A stretch of 64,000 nucleotides of DNA from Enterococcus hulanensis. GTDB lineage: Bacteria; Bacillota; Bacilli; Lactobacillales; Enterococcaceae. How positions within the stretch are numbered: the stretch's first letter is position 1; the number at the start of each line of letters is the position of its first letter. Position numbers and translations under genes: made by a program. Shown here in pieces: positions 9,308 to 18,696 of this stretch. Where the stretch lies: positions 62,001 through 126,000 of the forward strand of contig NZ_BJED01000004.1 in assembly GCF_005405485.1 (NCBI RefSeq), in the 5' to 3' direction. The notes beneath the pieces were generated by a model, which did no database searches, was not told the origin of the DNA, and worked only from the letters and a program-made list of their open reading frames with translations.

Positions 9308-9337
9308 TTTCCGGTATAAGGAGCGGCCTATCCGGTA
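9308..9337 (-). promoter_or_regulatory. putative LytTR binding site
   Basis: On the minus strand TACCGGATA and TACCGGAAA occur as direct repeats with starts 21 nt apart, two helical turns, 64 bp before the LytTR gene. Two 9 bp direct repeats in this spacing are how LytTR proteins usually bind, so autoregulation is inferred. Confidence 0.55.
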
Positions 9338-9341
9338 AAAC

Positions 9342-9372
9342 AAAAAAAGAAACCTCACGAAAAGGTTTCTTT
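9342..9372 (-). terminator. intrinsic terminator
   Basis: AAAGAAACCT and AGGTTTCTTT form a 10 bp stem with a T-run on the minus strand. It ends the transcript of the membrane protein gene at 9380-10093. Confidence 0.85.
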
Positions 9373-9379
9373 CCTAAAT

Positions 9380-10093
9380 TTATTCTCGAACCATTTCAAC
9401 ACCAGCAGGTTCAACTGCGTAATCGCTGTCTGTTTCCATTGGACGCTCTTTCAAATAAATGGCTTGTTGATGCTGCTGCAGCATACCGATTTTTTGAGTA
9501 ATCAGCACTAACAGCTGTCGCAGGCTCTCTTCTGAATTGACCTTGTTCTCGACGATCGCTTGGCAAAGATATTCCACTTGATGACTTTGCTCGAACAGCT
9601 CAAGATAGCCTTCGCTAGTGCGATCAATATCGCGGATCATCTGCCAATCCGTGTCATGATAATAAGTATCGTACATGACGAAATCCAAACGATAAACTGC
9701 TAATACGAACAAATCCCGTACTTTTTGATTTTCCCGCAATAATATTGCCAGATCTGCCGACCCATTGGCGATCTCTCCGCCTAATTCCAACAGAACCGAA
9801 TAATTATTATCGTATTCCTTTTTCAGCTTTTGGAACAATCGTGTTGTCTTTTTGATTTCCTTCTGCTTCTCACGATATTTCAAATATTGAAACATCAGCA
9901 GTGCTGCTAAAAATGAAAAGAAGCAGCCAAAGAAAGCCGTTGATGCATTGACAAATGTTTTAATGATATCGATATGTTCGCCGAAAAAATCTCTGTTGAA
10001 ATAAATCAGACCAATACTAATCACCGCAATGACTTCACCGACCAATAAAACGGCTAAAGCAACAATCGCTAGTTTTTGTTTTTCTGAAATCAT
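9380..10093 (-). CDS. two-helix membrane protein of unknown function
   Basis: A 237-residue protein not recognised as a named family. Two hydrophobic helices occupy roughly residues 8-30 and 48-70, followed by a charged, probably coiled-coil stretch (KYREKQKEIKKTTRLFQKLKKEYD) and a cytoplasmic alpha-helical domain. The C-terminus is acidic. It starts with ATG at 10093 behind a weak GGTGAAAA and has its own terminator, so it is probably monocistronic. No catalytic motif is visible. Overall shape resembles small membrane-anchored stress or signalling proteins, but no function should be assigned. Confidence 0.65.
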   Translation of the reverse strand: MISEKQKLAIVALAVLLVGEVIAVISIGLIYFNRDFFGEHIDIIKTFVNASTAFFGCFFSFLAALLMFQYLKYREKQKEIKKTTRLFQKLKKEYDNNYSVLLELGGEIANGSADLAILLRENQKVRDLFVLAVYRLDFVMYDTYYHDTDWQMIRDIDRTSEGYLELFEQSHQVEYLCQAIVENKVNSEESLRQLLVLITQKIGMLQQHQQAIYLKERPMETDSDYAVEPAGVEMVRE

Positions 10094-10370
10094 TTTTCAC
10101 CACGCATTCAAATTGAATGCTTCTCCTTATATTTTTTCTCCCAAACCCCTAAAAGTAAGTCCCTTCGCCTCCCTGTTTTATTTATTAAACACCTTAGAAA
10201 TTAGTTTCTACATATTTAATTAATAAAATGACTTTTTTATAATGATACACATATTTTAGCGTTTAATAACGTTTTTTATTATATCATTTATTGAATCTAT
10301 AATAAAGACCTCAAGAACATTTTGGATAAAACTTTTTATTTATAATTATTGTATGAAATGAATTATTTAT

Positions 10371-10409
10371 AAAAAAGCACCATTGCCTACAATATGCAAG
10401 CAATGGTGC
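10371..10409 (-). terminator. intrinsic terminator of the OYE-SDR operon
   Basis: GCACCATTGC and GCAATGGTGC form a 10 bp stem followed on the minus strand by six T residues, 22 bp after the end of the OYE gene. The remaining 277 bp up to 10370 is AT-rich non-coding sequence. Confidence 0.9.
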
Positions 10410-10430
10410 CCCGTCTATCAGTCTTACACG

Positions 10431-11585
10431 CTATTTCTCAATCAACCCTTCAACCTGCGGCAGTCCGATGCCGGCTGTGTATACCTCAATCAAGCCAGAC
10501 GGCAGTTCAAGATCAGCGGTGTGCCCTTTGACATTCATATGGATGGTATCTTCTTTGTCTGCCAGAATTTTTTCTTTGAAGTCTGGATCAGACAGCGCCG
10601 CTACTCCCATCGAAGCCACATCACCATAGTTCAGTGCGTCCAGCGCCTCATCAGCAGACCGGATCGTTCCCGAGATAACTACCGGAACTCTGCCAGCGAC
10701 AAAGTTCTTGATTACCAAAATAACTGGTTCAGTATGCTCCCCTCTTTGCGGCATCGCCTTATAAGCGTCTTTACCGAAATTCCCACCTGCCGCTGAGGAA
10801 AGGTCAAGGAAATCAAGATCCTGTTCCAACAATTTATCGATTAATTTCAATGAATCATCTAAATCGTAGCCTACCATATCGCCGTGGATTTCCTCTGGCG
10901 AGATTCGATAGCCGACGATCGCATGTGGATTTTCTGCCCGTGCAACCTTCAACACTTCCTTGGTTACCTCGATCGCAAAATTCATCCGTTTCTCAAACGT
11001 GCCGCCCCAATAATCATCACGCTGGTTCGAATAGCTGGAGAAAAACTGCTGGATCAAATAATGATTCGCACCATGAATCTCCACTCCATCAAATCCCGCT
11101 CTCAATAAGCGCTGTGCTGCCAGACCGAAATCCTTCACCACCTGCCAAACTTCATCCTCAGTCAACTCCGTCACTTTATATTGTAAAAATGGAAACTCGA
11201 TCGCACTCGGCGCGTAGGCTTTACCAGTCACATAGCAACCATAAGCACCTTCCCGACCTGGATGCTGGATTTGCCCGATCGCTTTACCGCCATTGCTCTT
11301 CATCGCCGCCGCTAACTTGCTATAAGCTTCGATCGCCTCATCATTGTACAGCGCCAGTTGCTTCGGATGCCCCTGGATATTTTCTTGGACCGTGATCGCC
11401 CCAGTCAAAAGCAAATCCGCAAACTTGCTGCGCCGTTCAAAATACTTGATATCTTCTTCTGTTGGTCGACCGTTTGCCGGATCAGCCGCAAAAACCACCA
11501 TCGGACACATCGCGAAACGATTTTCCAAACGACCGCCGTGTTTCAGTTCGAGCGGTTCAAATAATTTTGCATATTTTTCCTTCAT
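10431..11585 (-). CDS. NADH:flavin oxidoreductase, old yellow enzyme family
   Basis: A 384-residue single-domain FMN-dependent ene-reductase. Visible are the N-terminal barrel strand LENRFAMCPM, IGQIQHPGREG, the substrate-binding pair in VEIHGANHYLIQQFFS (His and Asn three apart) and the phosphate-binding end VPVVISGT. There is no C-terminal iron-sulphur or FAD domain, unlike BaiCD or dienoyl-CoA reductases. It is the last gene of a three-gene unit with two short-chain dehydrogenases, suggesting reduction of an unsaturated ketone or alcohol in sequential steps. It resembles the OYE encoded in the mobile element at 27.7 kb. Confidence 0.85.
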   Translation of the reverse strand: MKEKYAKLFEPLELKHGGRLENRFAMCPMVVFAADPANGRPTEEDIKYFERRSKFADLLLTGAITVQENIQGHPKQLALYNDEAIEAYSKLAAAMKSNGGKAIGQIQHPGREGAYGCYVTGKAYAPSAIEFPFLQYKVTELTEDEVWQVVKDFGLAAQRLLRAGFDGVEIHGANHYLIQQFFSSYSNQRDDYWGGTFEKRMNFAIEVTKEVLKVARAENPHAIVGYRISPEEIHGDMVGYDLDDSLKLIDKLLEQDLDFLDLSSAAGGNFGKDAYKAMPQRGEHTEPVILVIKNFVAGRVPVVISGTIRSADEALDALNYGDVASMGVAALSDPDFKEKILADKEDTIHMNVKGHTADLELPSGLIEVYTAGIGLPQVEGLIEK

Positions 11586-11605
11586 TGATGATCCATCCTT
11601 TCTTT

Positions 11606-12403
11606 TTATACGCGCGCGTGAGTTGTATACCAGCCGCCATCGATCGTGATCGTCGCACCTGTGATGAAGCTGGCTTTAGCAGAAGCTAGAAACGCAAACA
11701 GCTTCGCCGGCTCCCAATCCTCCCCGATTCGACGACTAGGAATTGCCTTCAACGCCGCTTCCGTTCCCAACATCTCCCATGCCTGATCCGGCATCAAATT
11801 CGTGCGAATCAATCCCGGACAAACAGCATTTACCCGAATAAAGGTATTATCCCCTTCATCAATCTCCGTCACCTGTTTTGGCCGGCCAAACATATCGGCC
11901 GGATTATTATTTAACAGTGCCGCTGCACTTTGTCGTGTATAATTCAGCAGCGCCGCTTTCAGCACATTATAAGGAACCGAATCCCCGATCATGAAGGAAG
12001 CCACCGATGCCGTATGGGTAATGCTCGGATTTTCCGACTTGCGCAAAAGCGGTACACAATACTTAGTAAACAACGCCGCATGCAGCAAATAAAGCTGAAA
12101 CGCCCGCTCAAATTCACCCGAATCAACATTCTCGACCGTTCCCACAATCGCTGACCCCGCATTACAAACCAAACTATCTAATTTGCCAAATTTTTCCTCC
12201 ACAAAATCAACTGCCGCCCTAATCTGCTCTTCATCCGTCACATCACATTTAAAAGGCAAGAACTTCTCACCAAGATCCTTCGTCCGACTAAAATTCCGAC
12301 CAATCCCGATCACCGTCGCCCCCTGATCCAGAAACTCCTTTGTCGTGGCAAGGCCGATGCCGGAAGTCGCACCAGTAATCAATACGATATAATCTTTTAA
12401 CAT
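11606..12403 (-). CDS. short-chain dehydrogenase/reductase
   Basis: A 265-residue classical SDR with the cofactor motif TGATSGIGLA near the N-terminus, the NAG motif, a Ser in HTASVASF and the catalytic Tyr-x3-Lys in YNVLK. The C-terminus ends in the IDGGW segment common to this family. It lies 20 bp from the OYE gene and is similar to the SDR just upstream, including the GIGRNFS-TK segment, so the two are probably a tandem duplication that diverged. Substrate is unknown. Confidence 0.85.
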   Translation of the reverse strand: MLKDYIVLITGATSGIGLATTKEFLDQGATVIGIGRNFSRTKDLGEKFLPFKCDVTDEEQIRAAVDFVEEKFGKLDSLVCNAGSAIVGTVENVDSGEFERAFQLYLLHAALFTKYCVPLLRKSENPSITHTASVASFMIGDSVPYNVLKAALLNYTRQSAAALLNNNPADMFGRPKQVTEIDEGDNTFIRVNAVCPGLIRTNLMPDQAWEMLGTEAALKAIPSRRIGEDWEPAKLFAFLASAKASFITGATITIDGGWYTTHARV

Positions 12404-12418
12404 CTCGATTCCTCCTTA

Positions 12419-13168
12419 TCAGTTACTGACCGTCATCAAGCCGCCGTCGATCAACACATCGGCGCCATTGATATACTGTGCATCCGTCGAGGCGAGAAAG
12501 GCGATCAAGTCCGCCACTTCTTCCGGTTTTGCCGTTCGCCCGCAGGTCACCTTCGCCATCCGATCATACATCGCCAGTACATCGTTTTCCTCCATATTGA
12601 CACCCTCGCGTTGGAAGATCGGTGTCTGGATAAAGCCCGGCGACACACTATTGCAGCGCACACCAATAAACCCCATAGCTTGCTGCTTGGTATACAGCAC
12701 CACGGCGTTTTTCGCTAAATTATAAAGTGGATTTTCAGAGCTGACAGTTCGGCTGGCGGCAGAAGCAGTGTTGATGATACTTGCGTTGTTTTGCGGAGCA
12801 TTTAATAAAAGAGGATACAATTCTTTGGCAAACAGCATCGGCGCCCTTAACAAAAGACTAAAACAGCGATCAAATTGATCTACCGTCACATCACGAATCG
12901 TGGTATTCTCACCAAAACCCGCATTGTTCACAAACACATCCAACTCATTACCAAACGTTTCTTTAATGAACTCACACGTCTTTACGATCTCATCGGCATC
13001 CCGCACATCACACATCCGAGGAATAAACCGATCACCTAAATTCTTCGTCTTGCTAAAATTCCGACCGATCCCAATGACCGTCGCGCCCTCTTCAATAAAC
13101 AGCCGAGCCGTAGCCAGACCAATCCCAGAGGTCGCACCAGTGATAACGACTTTGTAATCTTGGAACAT
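12419..13168 (-). CDS. short-chain dehydrogenase/reductase
   Basis: A 249-residue classical SDR: TGATSGIGLA cofactor loop, NNAGFG, INTASAASR with the catalytic Ser, and YNLAK with Tyr and Lys. It is first in the three-gene SDR-SDR-OYE unit. The two SDRs share long stretches near the N-terminus but differ around the substrate pocket, suggesting two oxidation or reduction steps on related molecules. The start is ATG at 13168 behind AAAGGGAGG. Confidence 0.85.
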   Translation of the reverse strand: MFQDYKVVITGATSGIGLATARLFIEEGATVIGIGRNFSKTKNLGDRFIPRMCDVRDADEIVKTCEFIKETFGNELDVFVNNAGFGENTTIRDVTVDQFDRCFSLLLRAPMLFAKELYPLLLNAPQNNASIINTASAASRTVSSENPLYNLAKNAVVLYTKQQAMGFIGVRCNSVSPGFIQTPIFQREGVNMEENDVLAMYDRMAKVTCGRTAKPEEVADLIAFLASTDAQYINGADVLIDGGLMTVSN

Positions 13169-13551
13169 TCCATTCTACCTCCCTTTTCCAAAGCAAAAAA
13201 ACTTCAAACAAAATAGGCAGTTGAATTTGTTCAATCGAGTTGTAGTTTGTGGATTTTGGTTGCAGACAGATGTCTTGGTGATTTGAAGTGACTCGTAAAA
13301 AAGTAGAGGAAATATTTTTGTTGCTAGTTTAATGATAGCATAATCAGGTTAGTTGGAAAACGCATTCATAAATAAATCATAAAAATACAAAGAAAAAAAT
13401 CACCTATACGTTTGGCTCCAAAGCCCGACTCATTATGCTAAACTTAGGAGAACTATAAAATAGGAGAACCCTGCACGTTTATTACAATCTGAAAACTAAG
13501 TTGTAAAAACAGTTTTATCTCAAGAAATATTACTAAAAAGGAGTGAAATGA
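13169..13551. other. intergenic region between divergent genes
   Basis: AT-rich, no coding potential seen on either strand. It must hold the promoter of the SDR-SDR-OYE unit (minus) and of the plus-strand gene at 13552, whose ribosome site is AAAGGAGTG. TATAAAAT near 13456 is a plausible -10 element for the latter. Confidence 0.5.
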
Positions 13552-14616
13552 ATGACTCATTTTGATGCACCTCAATCACTTGCAGAAATCAAAGAAGTAT
13601 TAAGAAAAGCAATGGCTGTGAATAACGATCCGTATACAGTTGCTTTATTAGGTCTCAACATGCGCTATACATTTACGTTAAATACAGAATCTAACGATGG
13701 CTTCGCTAAATTTTTGGCTAAGCGGATTGGGAATCGTTATGATCTTGATGACTTTCTTTTAGATAGCCAAGAATCTGAAGCACTTGATTCTTATCTCCAA
13801 GTGTTAGCGATGTACTATTTAATCTCAGAAGATACACAACAATTTCAAAAAATCGTCAACTGGATGCCCAGCCTAACTTCCGCTCAAAAACAAGTAATTC
13901 TCAATTGGCCAAAAAACATGGTTTTCAGTGTATTCAAAACTTTTGTTGAGAAAGATTCAGTTACTTTTCAAGACATAAAAGACGAAAAAATTTACTCAGT
14001 TTCCTTTGCCGATCCAAATATGCCTAGTGAACTAGCGAAATATGATACACCACTCTTAACATTCATTGTTCCGACAGATACCGATTATTTGAGCACCATG
14101 GCACTTTCTTGTCAACCAACGGAAGATTTAAAAAAGGTCTTAAACGCAACCAATAACAAAAAACAAGCTGAACTAGCTCTTATAGACTGGTTTTTTAGCA
14201 CCGCTCCAGAACTTTCTGAAAATTATGATGAATTCTCCGAACAAAGTTTCTATTCCTTAGCACGAGGGAAAAATGAATCAACGACAGATTTTGCTCGAAG
14301 GTTACTGCGACAGGATGAAAAAATCATCCGTTTTAAATATTATGATCAATTCGAGGCGTTTACGATCAAAGTTATTGAGACCTTTCCACAAATGTTCTTT
14401 CAGGCAGCGAATGCATTTCCTTTGCTTCTAGCATTAGAACAATTATTCACTATAGGAAGTGAAACAAATGATTTCTTTGATCAAAACTATCTACCTGATT
14501 TTTGGGAACTACTGATTCGGGAGCATCTAGCTAAAGAAGTAAAGGCGATCAAGTCTTATCGCATTTCAGAGGATTATTGGGATGAAGAAGATTTTGAATT
14601 GGATTTGGGATTTTAG
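13552..14616 (+). CDS. hypothetical acidic cytoplasmic protein
   Basis: A 354-residue protein not recognised. It is largely alpha-helical by composition and rich in aromatic and acidic residues, with a very acidic tail (YWDEEDFELDLGF). There is no signal peptide, membrane segment or catalytic motif. The start is set by AAAGGAGTGAAATGA before ATG 13552, and a good intrinsic terminator follows, so the gene is expressed alone. Confidence 0.75.
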   Translation: MTHFDAPQSLAEIKEVLRKAMAVNNDPYTVALLGLNMRYTFTLNTESNDGFAKFLAKRIGNRYDLDDFLLDSQESEALDSYLQVLAMYYLISEDTQQFQKIVNWMPSLTSAQKQVILNWPKNMVFSVFKTFVEKDSVTFQDIKDEKIYSVSFADPNMPSELAKYDTPLLTFIVPTDTDYLSTMALSCQPTEDLKKVLNATNNKKQAELALIDWFFSTAPELSENYDEFSEQSFYSLARGKNESTTDFARRLLRQDEKIIRFKYYDQFEAFTIKVIETFPQMFFQAANAFPLLLALEQLFTIGSETNDFFDQNYLPDFWELLIREHLAKEVKAIKSYRISEDYWDEEDFELDLGF

Positions 14617-14627
14617 CTAGAATCAAA

Positions 14628-14670
14628 AAAAGGAGTCTCGCTGTTCCAAAATTCAGCGAGACTTCTTTTA
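14628..14670 (+). terminator. intrinsic terminator
   Basis: AGTCTCGCTG and CAGCGAGACT form a 10 bp stem; flanking A-run and T-run (TTCTTTTATTT) give a bidirectional-looking terminator after the plus-strand gene ending at 14616. Confidence 0.85.
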
Positions 14671-14949
14671 TTTAAGCATTTTTTTTCGGCAAATCCAAAG
14701 CAAAGTAAAGTTTAGGGCTAAATCTATTGTCTAATGTTGCCTCAACAGATAGCTCATTTTTATACTCTTAATCGGAATAATTCTCTTCTTCACCAATTTG
14801 AGTATAATTCAATTCCATAAATCTTTTTTTGTTTCTGTATATAAATATTTCGATATATAAACTTTCGGTTTTATACATATCTCTCACTTTCATCAAATCC
14901 TAGAACTATAAAAAATTACTCACAAAAACAATGATAACAATTAATCTTC

Positions 14950-17436
14950 TTATTGCTCCATTACCAAACTATCAAGAAATCCCCTAATCCTCTTTTCTTC
15001 TTCACTTCCATTAGTAGAAAAGCGAGCAATTCTAATCCCTAATTTAGTTAAAATACTATCTTTCCGTTCATCTCTCACCACCTGTTCCGGTCTTGAATGA
15101 AACTTATGACCATCTACTTCAATTGCAGCAATTGGTTCTTTTCCTGTCTTAAAGTAGAAAACAAAGTCTAATCTTGCTCCATTCTTAACGTATTGCTGTT
15201 CATCTGGTGTCAACACTGAAAAATCTCTAGCTAATTTCTTTATCGTATATTCTGTTGTACACGTAATTGACTTATACTTTTCTTCAGCTAAAATATTTAA
15301 GATCATATCCATCATTAAATTTTCTGAATCAAATTTAGAATGATTGACTTTATAATTATTTCTTCTTTTAGACAGTTCTTCTTGAAAATCCTTTGTTAAC
15401 AAATCAAAAATTGAGTTTACAGGACTTTTATGCTCCAATGAATAGTCACTGTTATACTTAATATGTCTAATTAAACTTGCGATGCTGCCATTTCTCTTAC
15501 TAAACTCTCTCACAGAACTATTAAGAACAAAAAGGCGTTCAGCTCGTGAAACTGCAACATTGATTAACTTTTCGTCCTCTACAAAATTGTAATTTCTTTT
15601 ACTTCCTTTATTATCTAAAACAGTAGAAAAAATTATTGCTTCACATTCTCTTCCTTGAAATTTATGAACAGTATCTGCAACATACTTCTTTTGTTGTTTC
15701 TCAATGGCAGCAAGACTTTTATCTGCTTGCCTTCTAAAAGGCGTTACTATCCCTGTAGTTTTCATATCATGAATAATTGGACAAGCTTTACTAAATTCTT
15801 CAGATAAAACACTATCAATCTCACGTTGATTAAATATTTTCTTGTCATAATCAAATTTCATGTGATTACCATCAGATGTTTCAACAAGAACTAAGGCTTT
15901 TTCATTTTTATTAAAATCACTCAAAACAATTAATTCTCCGTTGTAGAACTCTTGATTGCAAAAGTTGATAATCATCGGATGGCAACGATAGTGTTCTTTT
16001 AGTAAAACAGATGGGAGTTCTTCATCAAATACCGCTTCCATTGATGATAAAATACTATGCTTAAAGTAATCGTACGCTTCATCTTGTGGAGGAACTATAT
16101 TTTTTTGCTTCTCTTCTTTATTCGTGATGATATTAGGTAATTGTTTATTATCACCGACAATAACAATATTTTTTGCAACACTAAGCGGGAAAATACTTGG
16201 AACTAGACTTCCCATAGATGCTTCATCAATCACAACAATATCAAATTTTTCACCTTTTTGAATATTCATCGTAATAGCATCGCAAGTACTTAGAGTGACA
16301 GGAAAATCTTTAGTAAAGGCTTTATAATCATGTCTCACTTGATTTTTTTCCGCTCTATCCCTGCCAACTGTATATTTGTTACTCAAGAACGATTTAAAGA
16401 TTTTTTCGGATAGTATGCCGACGCTTTCATCGAGCATTTTGTAGTTGCTTTTTTCTAAAAATGACAAGATTTCCACTATCTCTTTTTTAACAGATGCTAT
16501 TTTATTTTGATAATATTCTCGTTCTACATAATCAATAAGCTCTTGTATAGATTCACTTGAACGGAATGGATCAAAATTATATATACCATATCGAAAAAAA
16601 TACTTAATCTTCTTTCCAATATTGAGTTGCTGATCATCGTTTAAATTCAAGTCAACCAGAAGCTTCATTTGCTTTTGAGTCCCAAACTTAATCAAAGGTG
16701 TTCGTTTCAGTTTTGTTTTTAAAGTACTAGTAGAATCAATTTTATTCTTTATATAGGACTCAAAATATTTTTCCTCTTGCTGCCAATCCCTCAATTCTTG
16801 TTCCAAACTAGCCAATCGATTTCGCACTTCTAAGATCCGACTTAGGTCCTTAAGATCTTGCCTTAATTGTTCCTGTAGTCTACCTAAATCATCTTCAGGT
16901 ATTCTCCACTCTCTTAATTCTTTCGGAATAGGTGAGATTTTCTCAAAAAAAGCATCCTTCTTATCTTTTCTTCCTAGATTTGCTGCAATAAAAGAAAGAC
17001 CTTCTTTTTCAAGTTTTTCAAATACATTATCAGTAGCTGCATTATTAGGAGAAACAACTGCTATTGTTTTATTATTCATTATTGCATTAGCTATAATAGT
17101 CAAAATTGTTTGTGTTTTCCCTGTTCCAGGAGGTCCTTGAACAACAGAAATTTGATTTCGAAATGTTTGCTCAACAGCCATTAACTGACTACTATTTAAT
17201 CCGAATGGAAATATCATATCCCCTTCATATTCTCTATGTTCATTTTGCTTCGTCAAATACCCGTATAAGGCGCTTGAGGGATCAAAAAAGTTTATTTGTT
17301 CACAAATAGAGTGATGAAATCCTTTTTTAACACTTTTAGAGTCGTCGGCTCCTAATTGTTCACCTATGCTTGTAAAATATTTTTGAAACTTTTCTAAATT
17401 TTTCTTTGATTCATTATCTATGATGTTCAACTCCAA
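14950..17436 (-). CDS. SF1 (UPF1-like) helicase with C-terminal nuclease-like domain
   Basis: An 828-residue protein. The helicase core has Walker A QGPPGTGKTQT (about residue 98), motif II VVIDEASMGS, and the C-terminal AAA_12-type motifs KEHYRCHP, DTVHKFQGRE and NVAVSRAE. The last ~100 residues (ARLDFVFYFKTGKEPIAAIEVDGHKFHS) match a restriction-endonuclease-like fold of the DUF2726/VSR type. Such helicase-nuclease fusions are common in defence islands. The TTG start has no good ribosome site; in-frame TAA codons lie just upstream and relatives often carry a longer N-terminus, so the 5' end may be deleted. It sits beside type VII secretion debris. Confidence 0.75.
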   Translation of the reverse strand: MELNIIDNESKKNLEKFQKYFTSIGEQLGADDSKSVKKGFHHSICEQINFFDPSSALYGYLTKQNEHREYEGDMIFPFGLNSSQLMAVEQTFRNQISVVQGPPGTGKTQTILTIIANAIMNNKTIAVVSPNNAATDNVFEKLEKEGLSFIAANLGRKDKKDAFFEKISPIPKELREWRIPEDDLGRLQEQLRQDLKDLSRILEVRNRLASLEQELRDWQQEEKYFESYIKNKIDSTSTLKTKLKRTPLIKFGTQKQMKLLVDLNLNDDQQLNIGKKIKYFFRYGIYNFDPFRSSESIQELIDYVEREYYQNKIASVKKEIVEILSFLEKSNYKMLDESVGILSEKIFKSFLSNKYTVGRDRAEKNQVRHDYKAFTKDFPVTLSTCDAITMNIQKGEKFDIVVIDEASMGSLVPSIFPLSVAKNIVIVGDNKQLPNIITNKEEKQKNIVPPQDEAYDYFKHSILSSMEAVFDEELPSVLLKEHYRCHPMIINFCNQEFYNGELIVLSDFNKNEKALVLVETSDGNHMKFDYDKKIFNQREIDSVLSEEFSKACPIIHDMKTTGIVTPFRRQADKSLAAIEKQQKKYVADTVHKFQGRECEAIIFSTVLDNKGSKRNYNFVEDEKLINVAVSRAERLFVLNSSVREFSKRNGSIASLIRHIKYNSDYSLEHKSPVNSIFDLLTKDFQEELSKRRNNYKVNHSKFDSENLMMDMILNILAEEKYKSITCTTEYTIKKLARDFSVLTPDEQQYVKNGARLDFVFYFKTGKEPIAAIEVDGHKFHSRPEQVVRDERKDSILTKLGIRIARFSTNGSEEEKRIRGFLDSLVMEQ

Positions 17437-17686
17437 TTTTTTAAATTCTCTTTCATTAGTAATTTATTACCAAATACCCAAAAATTTCTTTGATATATTT
17501 CACCAAAAAAAACGCAAATTAATCACTCTACACTTTTGAAATATCGTTTTGTCTTTTTGTTTTATAACTGCTTATTTTCCCTTTAGTTTCTACCACTATC
17601 ATAGATATCTTCAAAGTCCTTCGCCACACTGTTGATGTTGTTGGGCGATATCGAGACTATTTTTCAAGTCATAGTTACTGTCCCTT

Positions 17687-17727
17687 AAAAAGAGCATCAG
17701 CACACATGGTACTGATGCCCTGTTTTT
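17687..17727 (-). terminator. terminator after the WXG100 pseudogene
   Basis: GCATCAG and CTGATGC pair around an 11 nt loop, with T-rich sequence on both sides. It probably served the WXG100 gene. Confidence 0.6.
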
Positions 17728-17730
17728 CTA

Positions 17731-18011
17731 TTAGTTTAAGCCAAATGATCCGGCATTTAGGCAGTCATATTCTGCCACAGTGTTCGTGTATTTGTTTAAT
17801 TATCAATGGATACTCTTCTTTGTTTGGCGTTGCCTTTGAACGGGTTGTATTGTTGTACGCTCGAAATGCTTCACCTTGTTCTTGTTGGGAATTTGTTTGG
17901 TTCTTTGAATTACCTTTTGCGGATCGCATCCTCGATTTGCGCTAATACTTGTTGATAAAATTTAGCTTGAGAGTTCATCTGTTCCGATGTGACTGTAATT
18001 ACTCCAGCCAT
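17731..18011 (-). pseudogene. frameshifted WXG100 (ESAT-6-like) protein gene
   Basis: Read on the minus strand from ATG 18011 the sequence gives MAGVITVTSEQMNSQAKFY then QQVLAQIEDAIRKR and a stop, the typical N-terminus of Firmicutes WXG100 proteins. A second frame continues with QEQGEAFRAYNN, and a third closes with NKYTNTVAEYDCLNAGSFGLN and a stop at 17731. The total span (about 94 codons) equals a normal WXG100 gene. At least two frameshifts therefore destroy it. It marks a lost type VII secretion locus. Confidence 0.8.
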
Positions 18012-18391
18012 CTAGTAACCCACTGTATAATCATTAACGTCAATTAATTTAAAATATCATAATTCAATAAAAAATAATACTAAATACCTTGAAAGGTTGT
18101 TTTATACCCCTATTCGGTGACAACCATTTTTTAAAAATAGTAACTCTAGGTTTCATATATAATAAATTCACAAAAAAATCCCACCAAATAATAGACTCAA
18201 AAACCTATAGTTGTTCAAATTGGAGGTTAGATTATCGGTTTTACCTTTACTGACTGTTCACCTTTTACAGCTTATACAATAACTAGAAGCAGAAAAGCCT
18301 AGATGGTCTTCATAAAAAACAAAGAGAATTGTCGAGAATTAAAAATGGAAGTCACTGACCTTTTTACAATCCCTTCTATTTTTAGACAAAC

Positions 18392-18461
18392 AAAAAAACT
18401 AGAAACCTCACACATCAAGGTTTCTAGCTAATAAACAAGTCTTACCCCACAGACCCTTCCA
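18392..18461. repeat. left attachment site (70 bp direct repeat)
   Basis: Matches 34852-34921 at 69 of 70 positions; the single difference is C at 18416 versus T at 34876. The repeat contains a terminator-like inverted repeat (CTAGAAACCT and AGGTTTCTAG). Such long identity is more than a minimal crossover core and probably includes a conserved chromosomal terminator used as target. Confidence 0.85.
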
Positions 18462-18568
18462 CTTAGGGTTTCTAGTATCAATATTGTTGATCTACTGTCA
18501 TATCAATAATTACTGGAAACAGTTGGATAAAAAAATATCAATAAAAATCACAGTAAATAAGAAATTCC

Positions 18569-18587
18569 GGTGTAAGTTTCGGTGTAA
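18569..18587. repeat. left pair of integrase arm-type sites
   Basis: GGTGTAA occurs at 18569-18575 and 18581-18587, 12 nt apart, in the same orientation and spacing as the pair at the right end. Paired direct repeats inside both ends are expected for arm binding by a tyrosine integrase with an AP2/arm domain. Confidence 0.6.
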
Positions 18588-18696
18588 AAATTTGGGGCAC
18601 ATAGAAAAAGAAATAAAAGTGAGAATCTACAGTTAAGTGGAATCCAATTTATAAAAATAATAAAAGTATTAGGCTTAAGCATCGGTTTCAATTGGA

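Larger units (their letters stand above)
17437..18391. other. gene-poor decayed region next to the left attachment site
   Basis: Nearly 1 kb without an intact gene. It contains a WXG100 pseudogene, its terminator, and a minus-strand segment at about 17590-17680 that reads NNINSVAKDFED, in one frame and SLDIAQQ in another, resembling a small type VII secretion effector broken by frameshift. 18012-18391 is AT-rich and shows nothing further that I can support. Confidence 0.5.

Noticed and set aside
9342-9372. Sequence resembling part of the 70 bp att repeat (AGAAACCTCAC and GGTTTCT)
   Set aside because: Only the hairpin-like portion matches; the 45 bp that follow in the att repeats are absent. 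It is an ordinary terminator of similar composition.
10850-11395. Long plus-strand frame of 181 codons opposite the OYE gene
   Set aside because: Antisense shadow of a well-supported enzyme gene with low-complexity, Ser/His-rich translation.
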